A stretch of DNA of 64,000 nt from Nitrosospira sp. Nsp14. Its GTDB lineage: Bacteria; Pseudomonadota; Gammaproteobacteria; Burkholderiales; Nitrosomonadaceae. Location: contig NZ_FOPV01000001.1 in assembly GCF_900113575.1 (NCBI RefSeq), positions 1 through 64,000 of the forward strand, read 5' to 3'. Below are positions 36,138-45,622 of the stretch, piece after piece. Each line of letters starts with the position of its first letter. Position 1 is the first letter of the stretch. The notes below the pieces were generated by a model. That model was given only the letters and a program-made list of their open reading frames with translations, was not told where the DNA came from and did no database searches. Position numbers and translations under genes: made by a program.

Positions 36138-36356
36138 TTATTTGCTCTTGTGGTCCGCGTCAGATGTTTTCTCGCGCTTTTTGGTATCGCTCTCCCGCTG
36201 CGTTTCCGGCTTTTTCGATTTTGAGGCGGCGGCTTTTGCCTCATCCGCCGCGATGATTTTTGCCGCTTTGGACCAGGGAAATTCCTGAGCCTCTTTTTGG
36301 GCGGAAACCTGCATTGAGCAAAGCGCGAACAGCAGCGCCGGTAGTATCGTCTTCAT
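36138..36356 (-). CDS. Small exported Lys-rich protein of unknown function
   Basis: A 72-residue protein with a signal peptide (MKTILPALLFALCSMQVSAQ), then a highly charged, low-complexity mature part with repeated KK, KPET and SDTKK stretches. It is probably periplasmic. No family is recognised, and its short length makes the call moderate. Confidence 0.6.
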   Translation of the reverse strand: MKTILPALLFALCSMQVSAQKEAQEFPWSKAAKIIAADEAKAAASKSKKPETQRESDTKKREKTSDADHKSK

Positions 36357-36540
36357 AGTGTTGCGAGCAGCAAACCTTAACGACCCGGATTTATATCCGC
36401 GATTGGATGTCTCCGGACAAGTCTTCGATAGTGGAATCGTATCTCAAGTTTCGGGTGGATTTCAAGGCGGGCACCTCTGGAAGGGTGGGCACGAGGTCCA
36501 TTTAATTCGCTTGGAATTATTCAGGTGTTCCCATTCAGTC

Positions 36541-37776
36541 TTACTTCACGCCGATACCGTTCTTTTCAAATTCCGCCAGGATTTCACGGTGGAGGTTGGA
36601 GCGCAGCCGTAACACCCCGCCTTCTGGATCTTGCACCCATATCATCAGGTCAATGATGACACCGTTCTCGGCAAATTCCTTGAGGATAACGACAGGTTCG
36701 GGTTCCGCCAATATTTGCTGCCGCTTCGCGGCTTCCAGCATGATGCGCATGGCCGTCTCCACCGGGCTGGAGTAGCTGACCTTTATGGTTGTAATTAGAC
36801 GCAACCGGTGGTTAGCATAGGTTTGGCGGACAACCGTCGACGTAATAAACGTGTCGTTCGGAATAAGCGCTTCAGTCCCGTCTTCGGTCTTGAGCACCAC
36901 ATATCGCGTAGTAAGTGAAACAACCTCTCCCTTGCGGTTGTCCACCGCCACGGTATCACCGATGTGCAGGGATCGGTCCAACAGAATGATGTATCCACTG
37001 ATGTAGTTACTCGCAATCTTCTGCAGGCCGAATCCGAGCCCTACCCCAAGCGCGCCCCCGAACACGGACAAAACGGTAATATCTACCCCCACCATGGGTA
37101 GCGCGATCAAGACACCTGCCACAATCAGAATCGAGCGGCTCATTTTCGAGAGGATGACGCGCTGATTGATGTCCAGCGCTTTCGCATCCATGATCCTCGT
37201 TTCGAATGCGCTGGCCATCCAGAGCGCAACCAGTATGCTGGCGGTGAAGGCAAGGATGCCCTGCGCGATGAGCAATAACGACAAACGCTGTTTGCCGATG
37301 TGAAACCCGATATTGTCGAGAAGATCCAGAATCTCGGGCAGCAGGCCTGTTATATAAAGCGCAAGCCCGATCCATACCGTCCAGCCGATAAATAGCTCCC
37401 AGGAGTGCAGCCACTTCTGGCTCGAAAACACCCTGCGCAATATATAGCCAGTCACGCGAATCAGCGCGAGCGCGAATAGCAGCGGCACCAGGATGTTGAG
37501 AAGATGGGTGGGGTACCAGTAGCTGAGCACCCATCTCCCGGGAATGACCAGCGCAAGCGCGAACAGCGGAAACATGAGGCGGCTCATGCTCTGCATGCTG
37601 ATATTCAGCCTGCGGCTTCTGCTTTCGGAAGGGAAGCGTCGTTCGAATTGCCGCTGCAGCAGCCAGGCAAGCCCGAGGCTTGCGGCCAGCACGGCAATCT
37701 GCCACAACACGCTGGTTTCCTGCACATCCGTGATCAGATTACGCAGCAGACTCTGGAACTCGGTATTGGATTGCAT
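36541..37776 (-). CDS. Mechanosensitive channel, MscS family
   Basis: A 411-residue inner-membrane protein opening under tension to release osmolytes. It has about five membrane segments, the pore helix with VFGGALGVGLGFGLQKIASN (near residue 235), the beta domain (GDTVAVDNRKGEVVSLTTRYVV) and the C-terminal alpha/beta part. It is longer than E. coli MscS at its N-terminus, like the YbdG/MscK-side relatives. I used the ATG at 37776 starting MQSNTEFQSL; the frame extends 22 codons further upstream. Confidence 0.9.
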   Translation of the reverse strand: MQSNTEFQSLLRNLITDVQETSVLWQIAVLAASLGLAWLLQRQFERRFPSESRSRRLNISMQSMSRLMFPLFALALVIPGRWVLSYWYPTHLLNILVPLLFALALIRVTGYILRRVFSSQKWLHSWELFIGWTVWIGLALYITGLLPEILDLLDNIGFHIGKQRLSLLLIAQGILAFTASILVALWMASAFETRIMDAKALDINQRVILSKMSRSILIVAGVLIALPMVGVDITVLSVFGGALGVGLGFGLQKIASNYISGYIILLDRSLHIGDTVAVDNRKGEVVSLTTRYVVLKTEDGTEALIPNDTFITSTVVRQTYANHRLRLITTIKVSYSSPVETAMRIMLEAAKRQQILAEPEPVVILKEFAENGVIIDLMIWVQDPEGGVLRLRSNLHREILAEFEKNGIGVK

Positions 37777-37845
37777 TCGGAAACCTCGAAAAGTCCCCTT
37801 GGGAGAAACCTGGTTGGCGAAACAAACCGGGACAAACCGCAAGCG

Positions 37846-38469
37846 CTATCGGTAAGGCCGCGAGTGCTCGTAATGGTGCTGCCAGTTTTTCCGATAAAGA
37901 TCGGTCAGCGCCGTATTGCCCTTCATCACCAGCACATTCTCCGCGTTTTTGTACTGCGCGGCATGGGTGAAGTTGAAGCTGCCGGTGATCAGCGTCGCCG
38001 CCGGACTGCCGGCGTCAATCACGATCACTTTGTTATGAGCGCTGTCGTGGGCGGAATCGGTAAAAACCGGCACGCCGTCTGCCGCCATCTTCGATATCAA
38101 ACTCGTCCGAATCCGGTGGATCTGGTCCTTGTCGGAAATTACTTTCACGTCCACCCCGCGACGACTGGCTGCGATCAGTGCATCAGCAATTTTGCGGTGG
38201 GTGAAACTGAATGCCTGCACCAGAACCTGGTGTTGCGCCGCATCGATGGCGTCGGCGATGAGCTTTCCAATATCATCCCCTGGCGTGAAGGCCGCTTGTA
38301 CCGTTCCGGTCGCGGAAAGCGTAACGGGTGCCGTCGTGCCACGACTGCTGTCGTGTTGGCCTTCGTATCCCGCTGCGGGCTGGAAAGCTGCGGCAGATGC
38401 CGTAAACAGAATGGCCAGGCAGCTTGCAAGACATCTGGAGACGGGCATGCCAAGCACGGGTGATATCAT
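37846..38469 (-). CDS. Exported phospholipase D-superfamily protein (Nuc-like)
   Basis: A 207-residue protein with a signal peptide and a single HKD motif (HNKVIVIDAG, then LITGSFNFTHAA), typical of the Nuc endonuclease / PLD-like family, which works as a dimer. Substrates in this group are DNA, RNA or phospholipid; the periplasmic location suggests scavenging or attack on foreign DNA. The first ATG overlaps the stop of the RsmB-like gene as ATGA, so I kept it as start. Confidence 0.85.
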   Translation of the reverse strand: MISPVLGMPVSRCLASCLAILFTASAAAFQPAAGYEGQHDSSRGTTAPVTLSATGTVQAAFTPGDDIGKLIADAIDAAQHQVLVQAFSFTHRKIADALIAASRRGVDVKVISDKDQIHRIRTSLISKMAADGVPVFTDSAHDSAHNKVIVIDAGSPAATLITGSFNFTHAAQYKNAENVLVMKGNTALTDLYRKNWQHHYEHSRPYR

Positions 38470-39731
38470 TTGCCGCTGCCTGCGAGTTCCAATGCAGCGG
38501 CAAAAAAACCATCGGTGTGGTGCAAGCGGGGTGACAATTGCATGAAAACACCCGTGTCGAGCGGCACCTTCTGTTGCGCCAGCAACTCGGCGCAGTTCAG
38601 AAGTGTGAAGTGCGGGCGGGTTGCGAGGAAATTCTTGACGATTTCCTGGTTCTCTTCCGGCAAAAAACTACAGGTGGCGTAAACCAGCCGCCCGCCGGGT
38701 TTGAGCAGGTTCGCCGCCGATGCAAGGATCGCCGCCTGTTTGTGCTTGAGTTCTTCGACGCTTTGCAAAGACTGTCGCCATTTCAGATCGGGGTTGCGGC
38801 GCAACGTCCCCAAGCCGCTGCATGGCGCGTCCACCAGCACGCGGTCGATCTTTCCCGCCAGGCGTTTTACCTTCAAGTCGTTCTCGTTGGCGATAAGCTG
38901 TGGATAAAGGTTCGACAACCCCGAACGCTTAAGGCGCGGCTTGAGGTTATTGAGCCGTTTTTCCGAGGTATCGAATGCATAGATGCGTCCCTGCGATCGC
39001 ATGAGGGCTGCGAGCATCAAGGATTTTCCGCCCGCCCCCGCGCAAAAATCCACCACCATGTGGCGCCGACGGGGAGCGAGCAGGTAGCCCAGCAACTGGC
39101 TGCCTTCATCCTGGATTTCCACCTTGCCGGTTATGAACAACTCATGGCGATTGATTGCAGGTTTGCCGGAAAGGCGGACGCCAACGGGAGAGTACGGCGT
39201 AGCATCACCCTCGATCCCGTCGCTTTTGAGTAGTGCAAGCACCTCCTCGCGATTCGCAAGCAGCGTATTGACGCGCAGATCGAGTGGCGCCGGCTCCTGC
39301 ATGGAGCGCCCGAGTTCGAGAATTCCCTGCTCATCCAGGAAACCGTGCAGCTTTTCAACCAGCCACTCCGGGAATTCCGCCTGAACCGCAAGCGGCTGAG
39401 CTTCGGGCCTCGCCGCCTTCAATTGCGCGATCCATTTTGCCTCTGCTTCGCTTACGAGCGGAGTCAGCTCCCGCAGATTCATCCCATGGAACTTCGCCAG
39501 ATAGCCCAGCAGCAGGGTGCGGGGCGTGGCGGTGCCGACCACCTGCTCCAGGAAAAAACGATGGCGCAGTATGCCGAATACCGTTTCGGCAATAAACGCC
39601 CGATCATTTACGCCGAGCTTGGGGTTCTCCCGGAAAAAACGCCGAAGTATCGAGTCAGCGGGATGCTCCAGCGGAAGCACGGCACGGAGCGCGGCGGTAG
39701 CCGTCTCCAGGTGGGCAGGGGTGAGACGCAT
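38466..39731 (-). CDS. RsmB/NOP-family rRNA cytosine-5 methyltransferase
   Basis: SAM-dependent m5C methyltransferase acting on ribosomal RNA. The 421-residue protein has an N-terminal NusB-like helical part, the SAM loop VDFCAGAGGKSLMLAAL, the DAPCSGLG motif with the releasing Cys, and ATCSFLPEENQ with the catalytic Cys. Assignment to RsmB itself (C967) is uncertain, as the genome may carry another RsmB elsewhere. It is followed by the PLD-like gene with an ATGA overlap. Confidence 0.9.
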   Translation of the reverse strand: MRLTPAHLETATAALRAVLPLEHPADSILRRFFRENPKLGVNDRAFIAETVFGILRHRFFLEQVVGTATPRTLLLGYLAKFHGMNLRELTPLVSEAEAKWIAQLKAARPEAQPLAVQAEFPEWLVEKLHGFLDEQGILELGRSMQEPAPLDLRVNTLLANREEVLALLKSDGIEGDATPYSPVGVRLSGKPAINRHELFITGKVEIQDEGSQLLGYLLAPRRRHMVVDFCAGAGGKSLMLAALMRSQGRIYAFDTSEKRLNNLKPRLKRSGLSNLYPQLIANENDLKVKRLAGKIDRVLVDAPCSGLGTLRRNPDLKWRQSLQSVEELKHKQAAILASAANLLKPGGRLVYATCSFLPEENQEIVKNFLATRPHFTLLNCAELLAQQKVPLDTGVFMQLSPRLHHTDGFFAAALELAGSGK

Positions 39732-39851
39732 CGATAGTGGTATTGCGGAAGGAAGTTAAGGCGAATAGCGCAGCTCGAACGCAACATACACCATAACGGC
39801 AGGGATGACCACTGCCGTCCGGGTTTGCGGGTTGGCTCAGGTTGGTTCAGG

Positions 39852-40637
39852 TCAGTGCAGGCGCCCCTGTTTCTGGCCGTTGAGCGATTTTTCCGCATAG
39901 CTGATGTTCTTGACCATCTGATCCGTCACGATTCCCAACTTCTCTGCTGCGACGACGCGAACCGGCAACATGTGATGATCAACCGCAAGCCAGATCTTCT
40001 TGTCGCGGTCACCCTCCTTTTCCAGCTGCTTTGTAAGCACAACGGTTTCCAGCTTGCCCATTGGCGTATCCAGGGTTTCCTTGCCTACCGCATAGCGGGT
40101 GGCTTCGAGGCGTCGGCCGTCGGTTTCATGCACCGTCACCACCTTGACGGGAACAGGCGCAAACATGAAGGCGTACTGCAAACTGAGCCTGTCGATGGTA
40201 TCGGCGGGCAATGGCTTCTGCTCTTCCCCGCGTTTATGCTGCAGCGTCAGCAGCTTCTTGTCCCAATCGAAAATGGCTATCTTCCCCGGCTTGTTGCCGT
40301 GCTTGTCGGAGAAACGGCCGGGGCGAAAAAGCCCCTGTGACGTGATCGTGCCTTCGCTGTCGCGCACCACGCTGTCCGGCTGTGTCAGCGCCAGCAACCC
40401 CTTGGCGCGGCCTTCGCTGTAGATCGCATAGCTGCGCGCGCCGTTTTCCTGCCGGATTTCCACCTTGTCATTCATATCCGCTTCGAGACTGCCCGATGTA
40501 ACTGTATAGCTGATATCGATGCGGGGCGGAATATCTGCGGCATAAGCGCTGGCAGCGGAAAACGCAGCAAGGGTCGTCAGCGCAGCGAAGGAAAAACTTA
40601 AATCTCTCAGCAAATCAAACGATAATTTCATTTTCAT
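39852..40637 (-). CDS. DUF3108 exported protein
   Basis: A 261-residue periplasmic protein with a signal peptide (cleavage after ASAYA). The body, from ISYTVTSGSLEADMNDKVEI to the end, matches the DUF3108 beta-sheet family, whose function is unknown but which often lies beside purN/purM in betaproteobacteria. The start overlaps the purN stop as ATGA. Confidence 0.85.
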   Translation of the reverse strand: MKMKLSFDLLRDLSFSFAALTTLAAFSAASAYAADIPPRIDISYTVTSGSLEADMNDKVEIRQENGARSYAIYSEGRAKGLLALTQPDSVVRDSEGTITSQGLFRPGRFSDKHGNKPGKIAIFDWDKKLLTLQHKRGEEQKPLPADTIDRLSLQYAFMFAPVPVKVVTVHETDGRRLEATRYAVGKETLDTPMGKLETVVLTKQLEKEGDRDKKIWLAVDHHMLPVRVVAAEKLGIVTDQMVKNISYAEKSLNGQKQGRLH

Positions 40638-41266
40638 AATCCAGGTGAATACAGAATGGAGCTGTCGAATGCGGCAGAGCTTACTTCAACCGCGCCTTCG
40701 GAGATTTTCAGCCGCCCCTCCATGAACCAGCGCACGGCTTCGGGGTAAATGCGATGCTCCTGCTCCAATACTCGGGCGGCCAGCGTTTGCTCGGTGTCAT
40801 CGGGAAGTACTTGGATCGCCGCCTGAACAACAATTGGGCCCCGATCCATCTGCGCGGTGACGAAATGTACGGTACAACCGTGTATCTTTACCCCTTCCTG
40901 CAGCGCTCGCCTGTGAGTATGGAGACCTGGAAAGGCGGGAAGCAGCGAAGGGTGGACATTTACCAGTTTCCCATCATAACGGTTTACGAAATCATTCCCC
41001 AGGATGCGCATGAACCCCGCAAGGGCGATCAGATCAGGCTGGTGCGTGTCGATTTCCTGCGCCAGCGCGGCATCGAATGCATCGCGACCGGGGTAAGACA
41101 ATTGATCCAGCACGATGGTTTCAATGCCGTGCCTTTTTGCAACTTCCAGCCCTGGCGCATCCGGCCTGTTGCTGATAACGGCCGTTATCCGCCCCGGAAG
41201 CCTTGCCTCGATCAGGGCCTCCATATTGCTTCCCCGGCCCGAGATCAGGATGACAAGCGATTTCAT
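40634..41266 (-). CDS. purN: Phosphoribosylglycinamide formyltransferase
   Basis: Third step of purine synthesis: transfers formyl from 10-formyltetrahydrofolate to GAR. The 210-residue protein starts MKSLVILISGRGSNMEALIE with the phosphate loop, and has the catalytic Asn-His-Asp set in LAGFMRILG, VNVHPSLLPAFPG and the D in the HFVTAQMDRGPIV segment. The ATG at 41266 is the family start; a longer frame runs into purM and is not needed. It follows purM by 34 bp. Confidence 0.97.
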   Translation of the reverse strand: MKSLVILISGRGSNMEALIEARLPGRITAVISNRPDAPGLEVAKRHGIETIVLDQLSYPGRDAFDAALAQEIDTHQPDLIALAGFMRILGNDFVNRYDGKLVNVHPSLLPAFPGLHTHRRALQEGVKIHGCTVHFVTAQMDRGPIVVQAAIQVLPDDTEQTLAARVLEQEHRIYPEAVRWFMEGRLKISEGAVEVSSAAFDSSILYSPGL

Positions 41267-41300
41267 ATCGGCAGAGGCGCGAGCCCGGGTGCCCTGCCGC

Positions 41301-42359
41301 TCACTCAATTATCGTCTGCGCTTCATTCCCGGCGCGTTTTCGTATCGTACCAATCCGCCAGACCGTCTCGCCGGCGGATTGTAATAACTGCTTCGCCTTA
41401 TCGGCCAGCTCTGGCGCCACTATCAGCGCCATGCCGATACCGCAATTGAAAACGCGGTGCATTTCCTTCTCCTCTACATTTCCCTGTTGCCGCAGCCAAT
41501 GGAAAAGCGGAGGCATTTCCCATGTATTCTTTTGCAGCACGGCCGTGACCGCGCTCGGCAGGACGCGGGGAATATTTTCCACCAGCCCCCCGCCCGTTAT
41601 ATGTGCCATGCCCTTAACCGGCAGTTGTTTCATCAGATCGAGCACCGGTTTGACGTAGATGCGGGTCGGCGCCATGATTACATCGATTAACGCCTTGTCG
41701 TCGAATTCGGTGGACAGGTCGATGCCATTTTTCTCGATGATCTTGCGTATCAGCGAGTAGCCGTTGGAATGGGCGCCGCTGGATGCGAGCCCCAATACCG
41801 CATCCCCTTCCCGGATATCAAGCCCGGTAATGATGCTGTCTTTCTCCACCACGCCGACGGCAAAGCCTGCCAGATCGTATTCCCCCTCGGGGTACATGCC
41901 GGGCATTTCCGCAGTCTCGCCGCCGATCAATGCGCACCCCGCCTGTTCGCAACCGGACGCAATGCCCTTGACCACGCGGGTCGCCGTGTCCACATCCAGC
42001 CGCCCGCAGGCGAAGTAGTCCAGGAAGAACAGCGGTTCCGCGCCTTGCACCAGGATGTCGTTGACGCTCATTGCCACCAGGTCTATTCCGACGCTGTCAT
42101 GCTTTCCTGCTTCGAACGCCAGTTTCAGCTTGGTGCCGACGCCATCGGTGCCCGACACCAGCACTGGATTACGATATTTTTTCGAGATTTCAAACAGCGC
42201 GCCAAACCCGCCTATGCCCGCGAGCACTTCCGGGCGCATGGTGCGCTTGGCGTAGGGCTTGATGTTTTCGACCAGCCGATCTCCTGCATCGATGTCTACG
42301 CCTGCAGATCGGTAGGAAAGGGGTGCGGACTGCGCGTTATCCTGTTTGAATGAAGTCAA
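41301..42359 (-). CDS. purM: Phosphoribosylformylglycinamidine cyclo-ligase (AIR synthetase)
   Basis: Fifth step of purine synthesis, ATP-dependent ring closure to AIR. The 352-residue protein has [20 protein letters not shown], the [13 protein letters not shown] substrate loop, and [11 protein letters not shown]. The length is complete. It heads the purM-purN-DUF3108 run and is divergent from hda, a common arrangement in betaproteobacteria. Confidence 0.98.
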   Translation of the reverse strand: MTSFKQDNAQSAPLSYRSAGVDIDAGDRLVENIKPYAKRTMRPEVLAGIGGFGALFEISKKYRNPVLVSGTDGVGTKLKLAFEAGKHDSVGIDLVAMSVNDILVQGAEPLFFLDYFACGRLDVDTATRVVKGIASGCEQAGCALIGGETAEMPGMYPEGEYDLAGFAVGVVEKDSIITGLDIREGDAVLGLASSGAHSNGYSLIRKIIEKNGIDLSTEFDDKALIDVIMAPTRIYVKPVLDLMKQLPVKGMAHITGGGLVENIPRVLPSAVTAVLQKNTWEMPPLFHWLRQQGNVEEKEMHRVFNCGIGMALIVAPELADKAKQLLQSAGETVWRIGTIRKRAGNEAQTIIE

Positions 42360-42460
42360 GTTGAGTTCTCTTCCTGTTGCAGATAAAGTGACGGCAATTT
42401 TACCTCAAACGGATGTGTGCGCCATGCGCTATCAATTTATGGGCCCATTCTGTGAGCTTC

Positions 42461-43138
42461 GTGAAACAACTCCTGCTGGACATTGCACCTCCACCCCTTC
42501 CGACGCTGGCTAACTTTGTGCCAGGACGCAACGCCGAGCTGTTGCAGACCCTGGAGAACATTCCGCTGGGCCGCGAAAAGGAGCGTTTCTTCTATTTATG
42601 GGGCAACGAGGGATGCGGGAAGAGCCGCTTGCTGCAGGGGCTCGCTGGAGCATACGAGCATCATCGGGTAAGCGTGAACTATTTCGCTTGCGCTGAAGAC
42701 ACACGGTTCGAAATCGACGGCGAAATTGACTGCGTATTGGTGGATGATGTGGATCGTCTGGGCCCCGAAGCGCAGGTGGGGCTGTTTAATCTTTATAATC
42801 GCATTCGTGACGAGGGACACGCCTTCCTGCTGGTAACCGGACCTGTTGCGCCAGCACAGCTCAAGCTGAGGGATGACCTCGTGACGCGACTGGGATGGGG
42901 TCTGGTATATCAGGTTCATGAACTGACTGACGAGGAAAAAATTAAAGCCATGAAAAGCCATGCAGCCAGCCGCGGCCTCGATTTGCCGCAAGAGGTGGGC
43001 GACTACCTGCTCCGCCATGGGCGCCGCGATTTGCCCACCTTGATTGCCACTGTCGATGCGCTGGACAATTATGCGTTGGCCAGCCGCCGCAAAATTACCG
43101 TTCCGCTGGTGCGTGAACTATTGCAGGCCGCATCATGA
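42461..43138 (+). CDS. hda: DnaA regulatory inactivator Hda
   Basis: AAA+ protein that, with the sliding clamp, triggers hydrolysis of DnaA-ATP and so limits re-initiation. The 225-residue protein starts KQLLLDIAPP with the clamp-binding QLLL segment, has Walker A WGNEGCGKSR (about residues 45-54), a Walker B-like CVLVDDVDRL, and the arginine-finger helix. I used the GTG at 42461, just before KQLLL, as in the family; ATG at 42413 would add 16 residues lacking homology, so the start is uncertain. It overlaps the HAD gene by ATGA. Confidence 0.92.
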   Translation: MKQLLLDIAPPPLPTLANFVPGRNAELLQTLENIPLGREKERFFYLWGNEGCGKSRLLQGLAGAYEHHRVSVNYFACAEDTRFEIDGEIDCVLVDDVDRLGPEAQVGLFNLYNRIRDEGHAFLLVTGPVAPAQLKLRDDLVTRLGWGLVYQVHELTDEEKIKAMKSHAASRGLDLPQEVGDYLLRHGRRDLPTLIATVDALDNYALASRRKITVPLVRELLQAAS

Positions 43139-43797
43139 ATCTGGCCCTGTTCGATCTCGACAATACCTTGTTGGCTGGGGACAGCGACTTCCAATGGGCT
43201 CAGTTCCTCATCGAACAGCGCGTGCTGGACCGGGAGGTCTACGAGGCGCGCAACGTGGAGTTCTACGAGCAATACAAAGCCGGCACGCTGGATATACACG
43301 AGTTTCTCGACTTTCAGCTGAAACCATTATCGCGCCATCCCAGAAGCCAGCTCGATGCCTGGCACAGCGATTTCATGCAGAACAGGATACTGCCGATCAT
43401 CACTCCTGCTGCGCGCAAGCTGGTGGAAGAGCATATGCTTGCCGGCGACCTGTGCGTCATCATCACCGCCACGAACAGCTTCGTCACCGCTCCCATCGCC
43501 AGGGCACTCAAGGTTACCCATCTCATCGCTACGGAGCCGGAGCAGAACGATGGTGAATTCACGGGTCGGGTTTCAGGCCTGCCCTGCTTCAGGGAAGGCA
43601 AGATCGCGCGCCTGGAAAGCTGGCTGGATGAACACAACCTGACCTGGCTGTCGTTCCTGGAAAGCTGGTTTTACAGCGATTCACTGAATGACTTGCCCTT
43701 GCTCAAAAAGGTTACCCACCCGGTGGCAGTGGACCCCGACGCGACCCTCAAGGCCCATGCGGAAAGAAACGGCTGGCCCATCATCAGCCTGCGATAA
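43135..43797 (+). CDS. HAD-superfamily phosphatase (HAD-IB, SerB-like)
   Basis: A 220-residue hydrolase with the nucleophile motif FDLDNTLL (Asp7, Asp9), ITATNS as motif II, and YSDSLNDLPLL as the metal-binding motif IV. The SerB-like cap suggests a phosphoserine- or histidinol phosphate-like small substrate; the exact one is not evident. Start overlaps hda by four bases (ATGA), as in many betaproteobacteria. Confidence 0.92.
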   Translation: MNLALFDLDNTLLAGDSDFQWAQFLIEQRVLDREVYEARNVEFYEQYKAGTLDIHEFLDFQLKPLSRHPRSQLDAWHSDFMQNRILPIITPAARKLVEEHMLAGDLCVIITATNSFVTAPIARALKVTHLIATEPEQNDGEFTGRVSGLPCFREGKIARLESWLDEHNLTWLSFLESWFYSDSLNDLPLLKKVTHPVAVDPDATLKAHAERNGWPIISLR

Positions 43798-43931
43798 TTG
43801 CCCGGGTTGCTCATGCCGGCCTGCGATCTCAACCCTATACCCATTTTCGCTTTGCCGCCGGTTCGGGGCTGCTGTCTCACCGGTTTCAAAACGGGCGCAA
43901 AACCTGGCGTTGAGTCGAACGCATCGCGGCG

Positions 43932-44924
43932 ATGATTGCATGGAACGTGGGAAGAGGACCGAAGCTTCTGGCCCTTTTCCTGTTTTTTGCTGCCGCCAGC
44001 GCGTTTGCGGGGCTGCTATTCGGTAGCGTCCACATTCCCGCCGAAACGGTTGCCCAGGCTCTGCTCTCTTCCAGCGACGGTAAGGATAATGTCGCGCACC
44101 AGATTGTCTGGCAGTTGCGGCTGCCGCGGATATTGGCGGCGTTTGCCTGCGGAGGCCTGCTGGCGCTGGCCGGCGTGCTGTTGCAGGTTCTGCTGCGCAA
44201 TCCGCTTGCCGATCCTTATATTCTCGGCGTGTCCGGCGGGGCGGCGGTAGGCGCGCTGCTTGCGATGTTGCTGGGTTGGGGCCTGGTGCTGACCAATATC
44301 GTCTCGCTCGCGGGAGCCTTGGCCGCGATTGCCATCGTTTTTGGCCTGAGTTTTCGGGCCGGCGGCTGGAATCTCTACCGGCTCCTGCTTACAGGCGTGG
44401 TGTTGTCCGCGGGCTGTGGGGCGCTGACGACCTTGATCCTCACCCTCGCCCCGGCGAGCGACGTGAAAGGCATGCTGTTCTGGTTGATGGGGGACGTTTC
44501 CCGGGCCGAGGAAGTGCTTCCCGCTTGGGTTACGCTGTGCGTCGTAACGGCCGTGAGCATGCTCTTTTCCCGCAGCCTCAACGTCCTGGGCCTCGGCCAG
44601 CTGAAGGCGCAGACGCTGGGCGTGGCCGTGTTGCCCTTGCAGGTGGGACTCTATTTCTGCGCATCGGTGGCGACGGTGGCCGCGCTGATGCTGGCGGGCG
44701 CAATCGGGTTCGTGGGTCTCATCGTGCCGCATGCCGTCCGCTTGCTCGGCGTGAGCGATTTCCGCTGGCTGTTGCCGCTATCGATACTGCTCGGAGGCAG
44801 CTTCCTTACCTTGGCCGACACCCTGGCTCGCACATTGTGGGCGCCCCAGCAACTTCCTGTCGGCGTATTGACCGCCTTGCTGGGGGTGCCCATGTTGTTG
44901 CTGCTGCTGTCAAGAAAACCCTGA
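43932..44924 (+). CDS. FecCD/BtuC-family ABC transporter permease
   Basis: A 330-residue inner-membrane permease with about ten membrane helices. Signatures: RLPRILAAFACGGLLALAGVLLQ, NPLADPYILGVSGGAAVGAL, and GFVGLIVPHAVRLL. The family imports iron-siderophore, haem or cobalamin. No ATPase or binding protein lies beside it in this window, so substrate and partners are unknown; with a cobalamin adenosyltransferase in the window, B12 is possible but unsupported. Confidence 0.92.
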   Translation: MIAWNVGRGPKLLALFLFFAAASAFAGLLFGSVHIPAETVAQALLSSSDGKDNVAHQIVWQLRLPRILAAFACGGLLALAGVLLQVLLRNPLADPYILGVSGGAAVGALLAMLLGWGLVLTNIVSLAGALAAIAIVFGLSFRAGGWNLYRLLLTGVVLSAGCGALTTLILTLAPASDVKGMLFWLMGDVSRAEEVLPAWVTLCVVTAVSMLFSRSLNVLGLGQLKAQTLGVAVLPLQVGLYFCASVATVAALMLAGAIGFVGLIVPHAVRLLGVSDFRWLLPLSILLGGSFLTLADTLARTLWAPQQLPVGVLTALLGVPMLLLLLSRKP

Positions 44925-45058
44925 TTGCCCGAAAATCCCGACCTGAGACACCCGATCTCCGGACGCGGTCTTGCAGGATCGGCGCGTCGCATCGGAAGAC
45001 GATTGCCCGGCAGGGATAAAGGATTCAGGGATTCAGTCGCGCGGCATTATGCGGCATA

Positions 45059-45622
45059 ATGCACCCTTTTCAGTTGGTTGTGATGAGTCCTGTCCGGTCA
45101 TCCGCGTGGTATCCCGCGCCGTCTGCGGTCTCTCCACGGGCGCGCGGCTGGTTGCAGAATCGCGGCTCGCTTACTCAGCTCATCCAGCAGCATTGCAGCA
45201 ATTTTCGCGTCAAGCAGATGTTTCAGTCTCTCGACAAGGCATGCGGGGATGAGCTTGCCGTGATGAACCTGCGCCGGAATGAACTGGCGCTGGTGCGCGA
45301 AGTGTACTTGTATTGCGGCAACACCCCGGTGGTATTCGCGCATTCGGTGGTGGCGAGGAAAGACCTTCGCGGCGCGTGGCGCGGGTTGAGCGGCCTCGGC
45401 AACCGCTCGCTGGGAACAGTGTTATTTACCAATCCCGTCATCAGGCGCACGCCGCTCAAATTTAAAAAGTTGACTCCCGCCCACCCCCTCTTCCACCGCG
45501 CCTGCCAGAAATTGAAGGTAAAACCGAGCGGCCTGTGGGCGCGCCGTTCGCTGTTCAGCTTGCGCGGGCAATCCATTCTGGTGACAGAAGTGTTTCTTCC
45601 TTCCATACTGGAGCTGGCATAG
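45059..45622 (+). CDS. ubiC: Chorismate pyruvate-lyase
   Basis: Splits chorismate into 4-hydroxybenzoate and pyruvate, the first step of ubiquinone synthesis. The 187-residue protein has the [20 protein letters not shown] core with the catalytic-region Arg and Glu, the [14 protein letters not shown] block, and the final VTEVFLPSI motif. It is followed directly by ubiA (TAGTG overlap). The first ATG is poorly supported by a ribosome binding site; Met9 is possible. Confidence 0.92.
   Translation: MHPFQLVVMSPVRSSAWYPAPSAVSPRARGWLQNRGSLTQLIQQHCSNFRVKQMFQSLDKACGDELAVMNLRRNELALVREVYLYCGNTPVVFAHSVVARKDLRGAWRGLSGLGNRSLGTVLFTNPVIRRTPLKFKKLTPAHPLFHRACQKLKVKPSGLWARRSLFSLRGQSILVTEVFLPSILELA

Noticed and set aside
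39796-39818. ACGGCAG/CTGCCGT hairpin after the DUF3108 gene
   Set aside because: No T tract on either strand, so not listed as a terminator.
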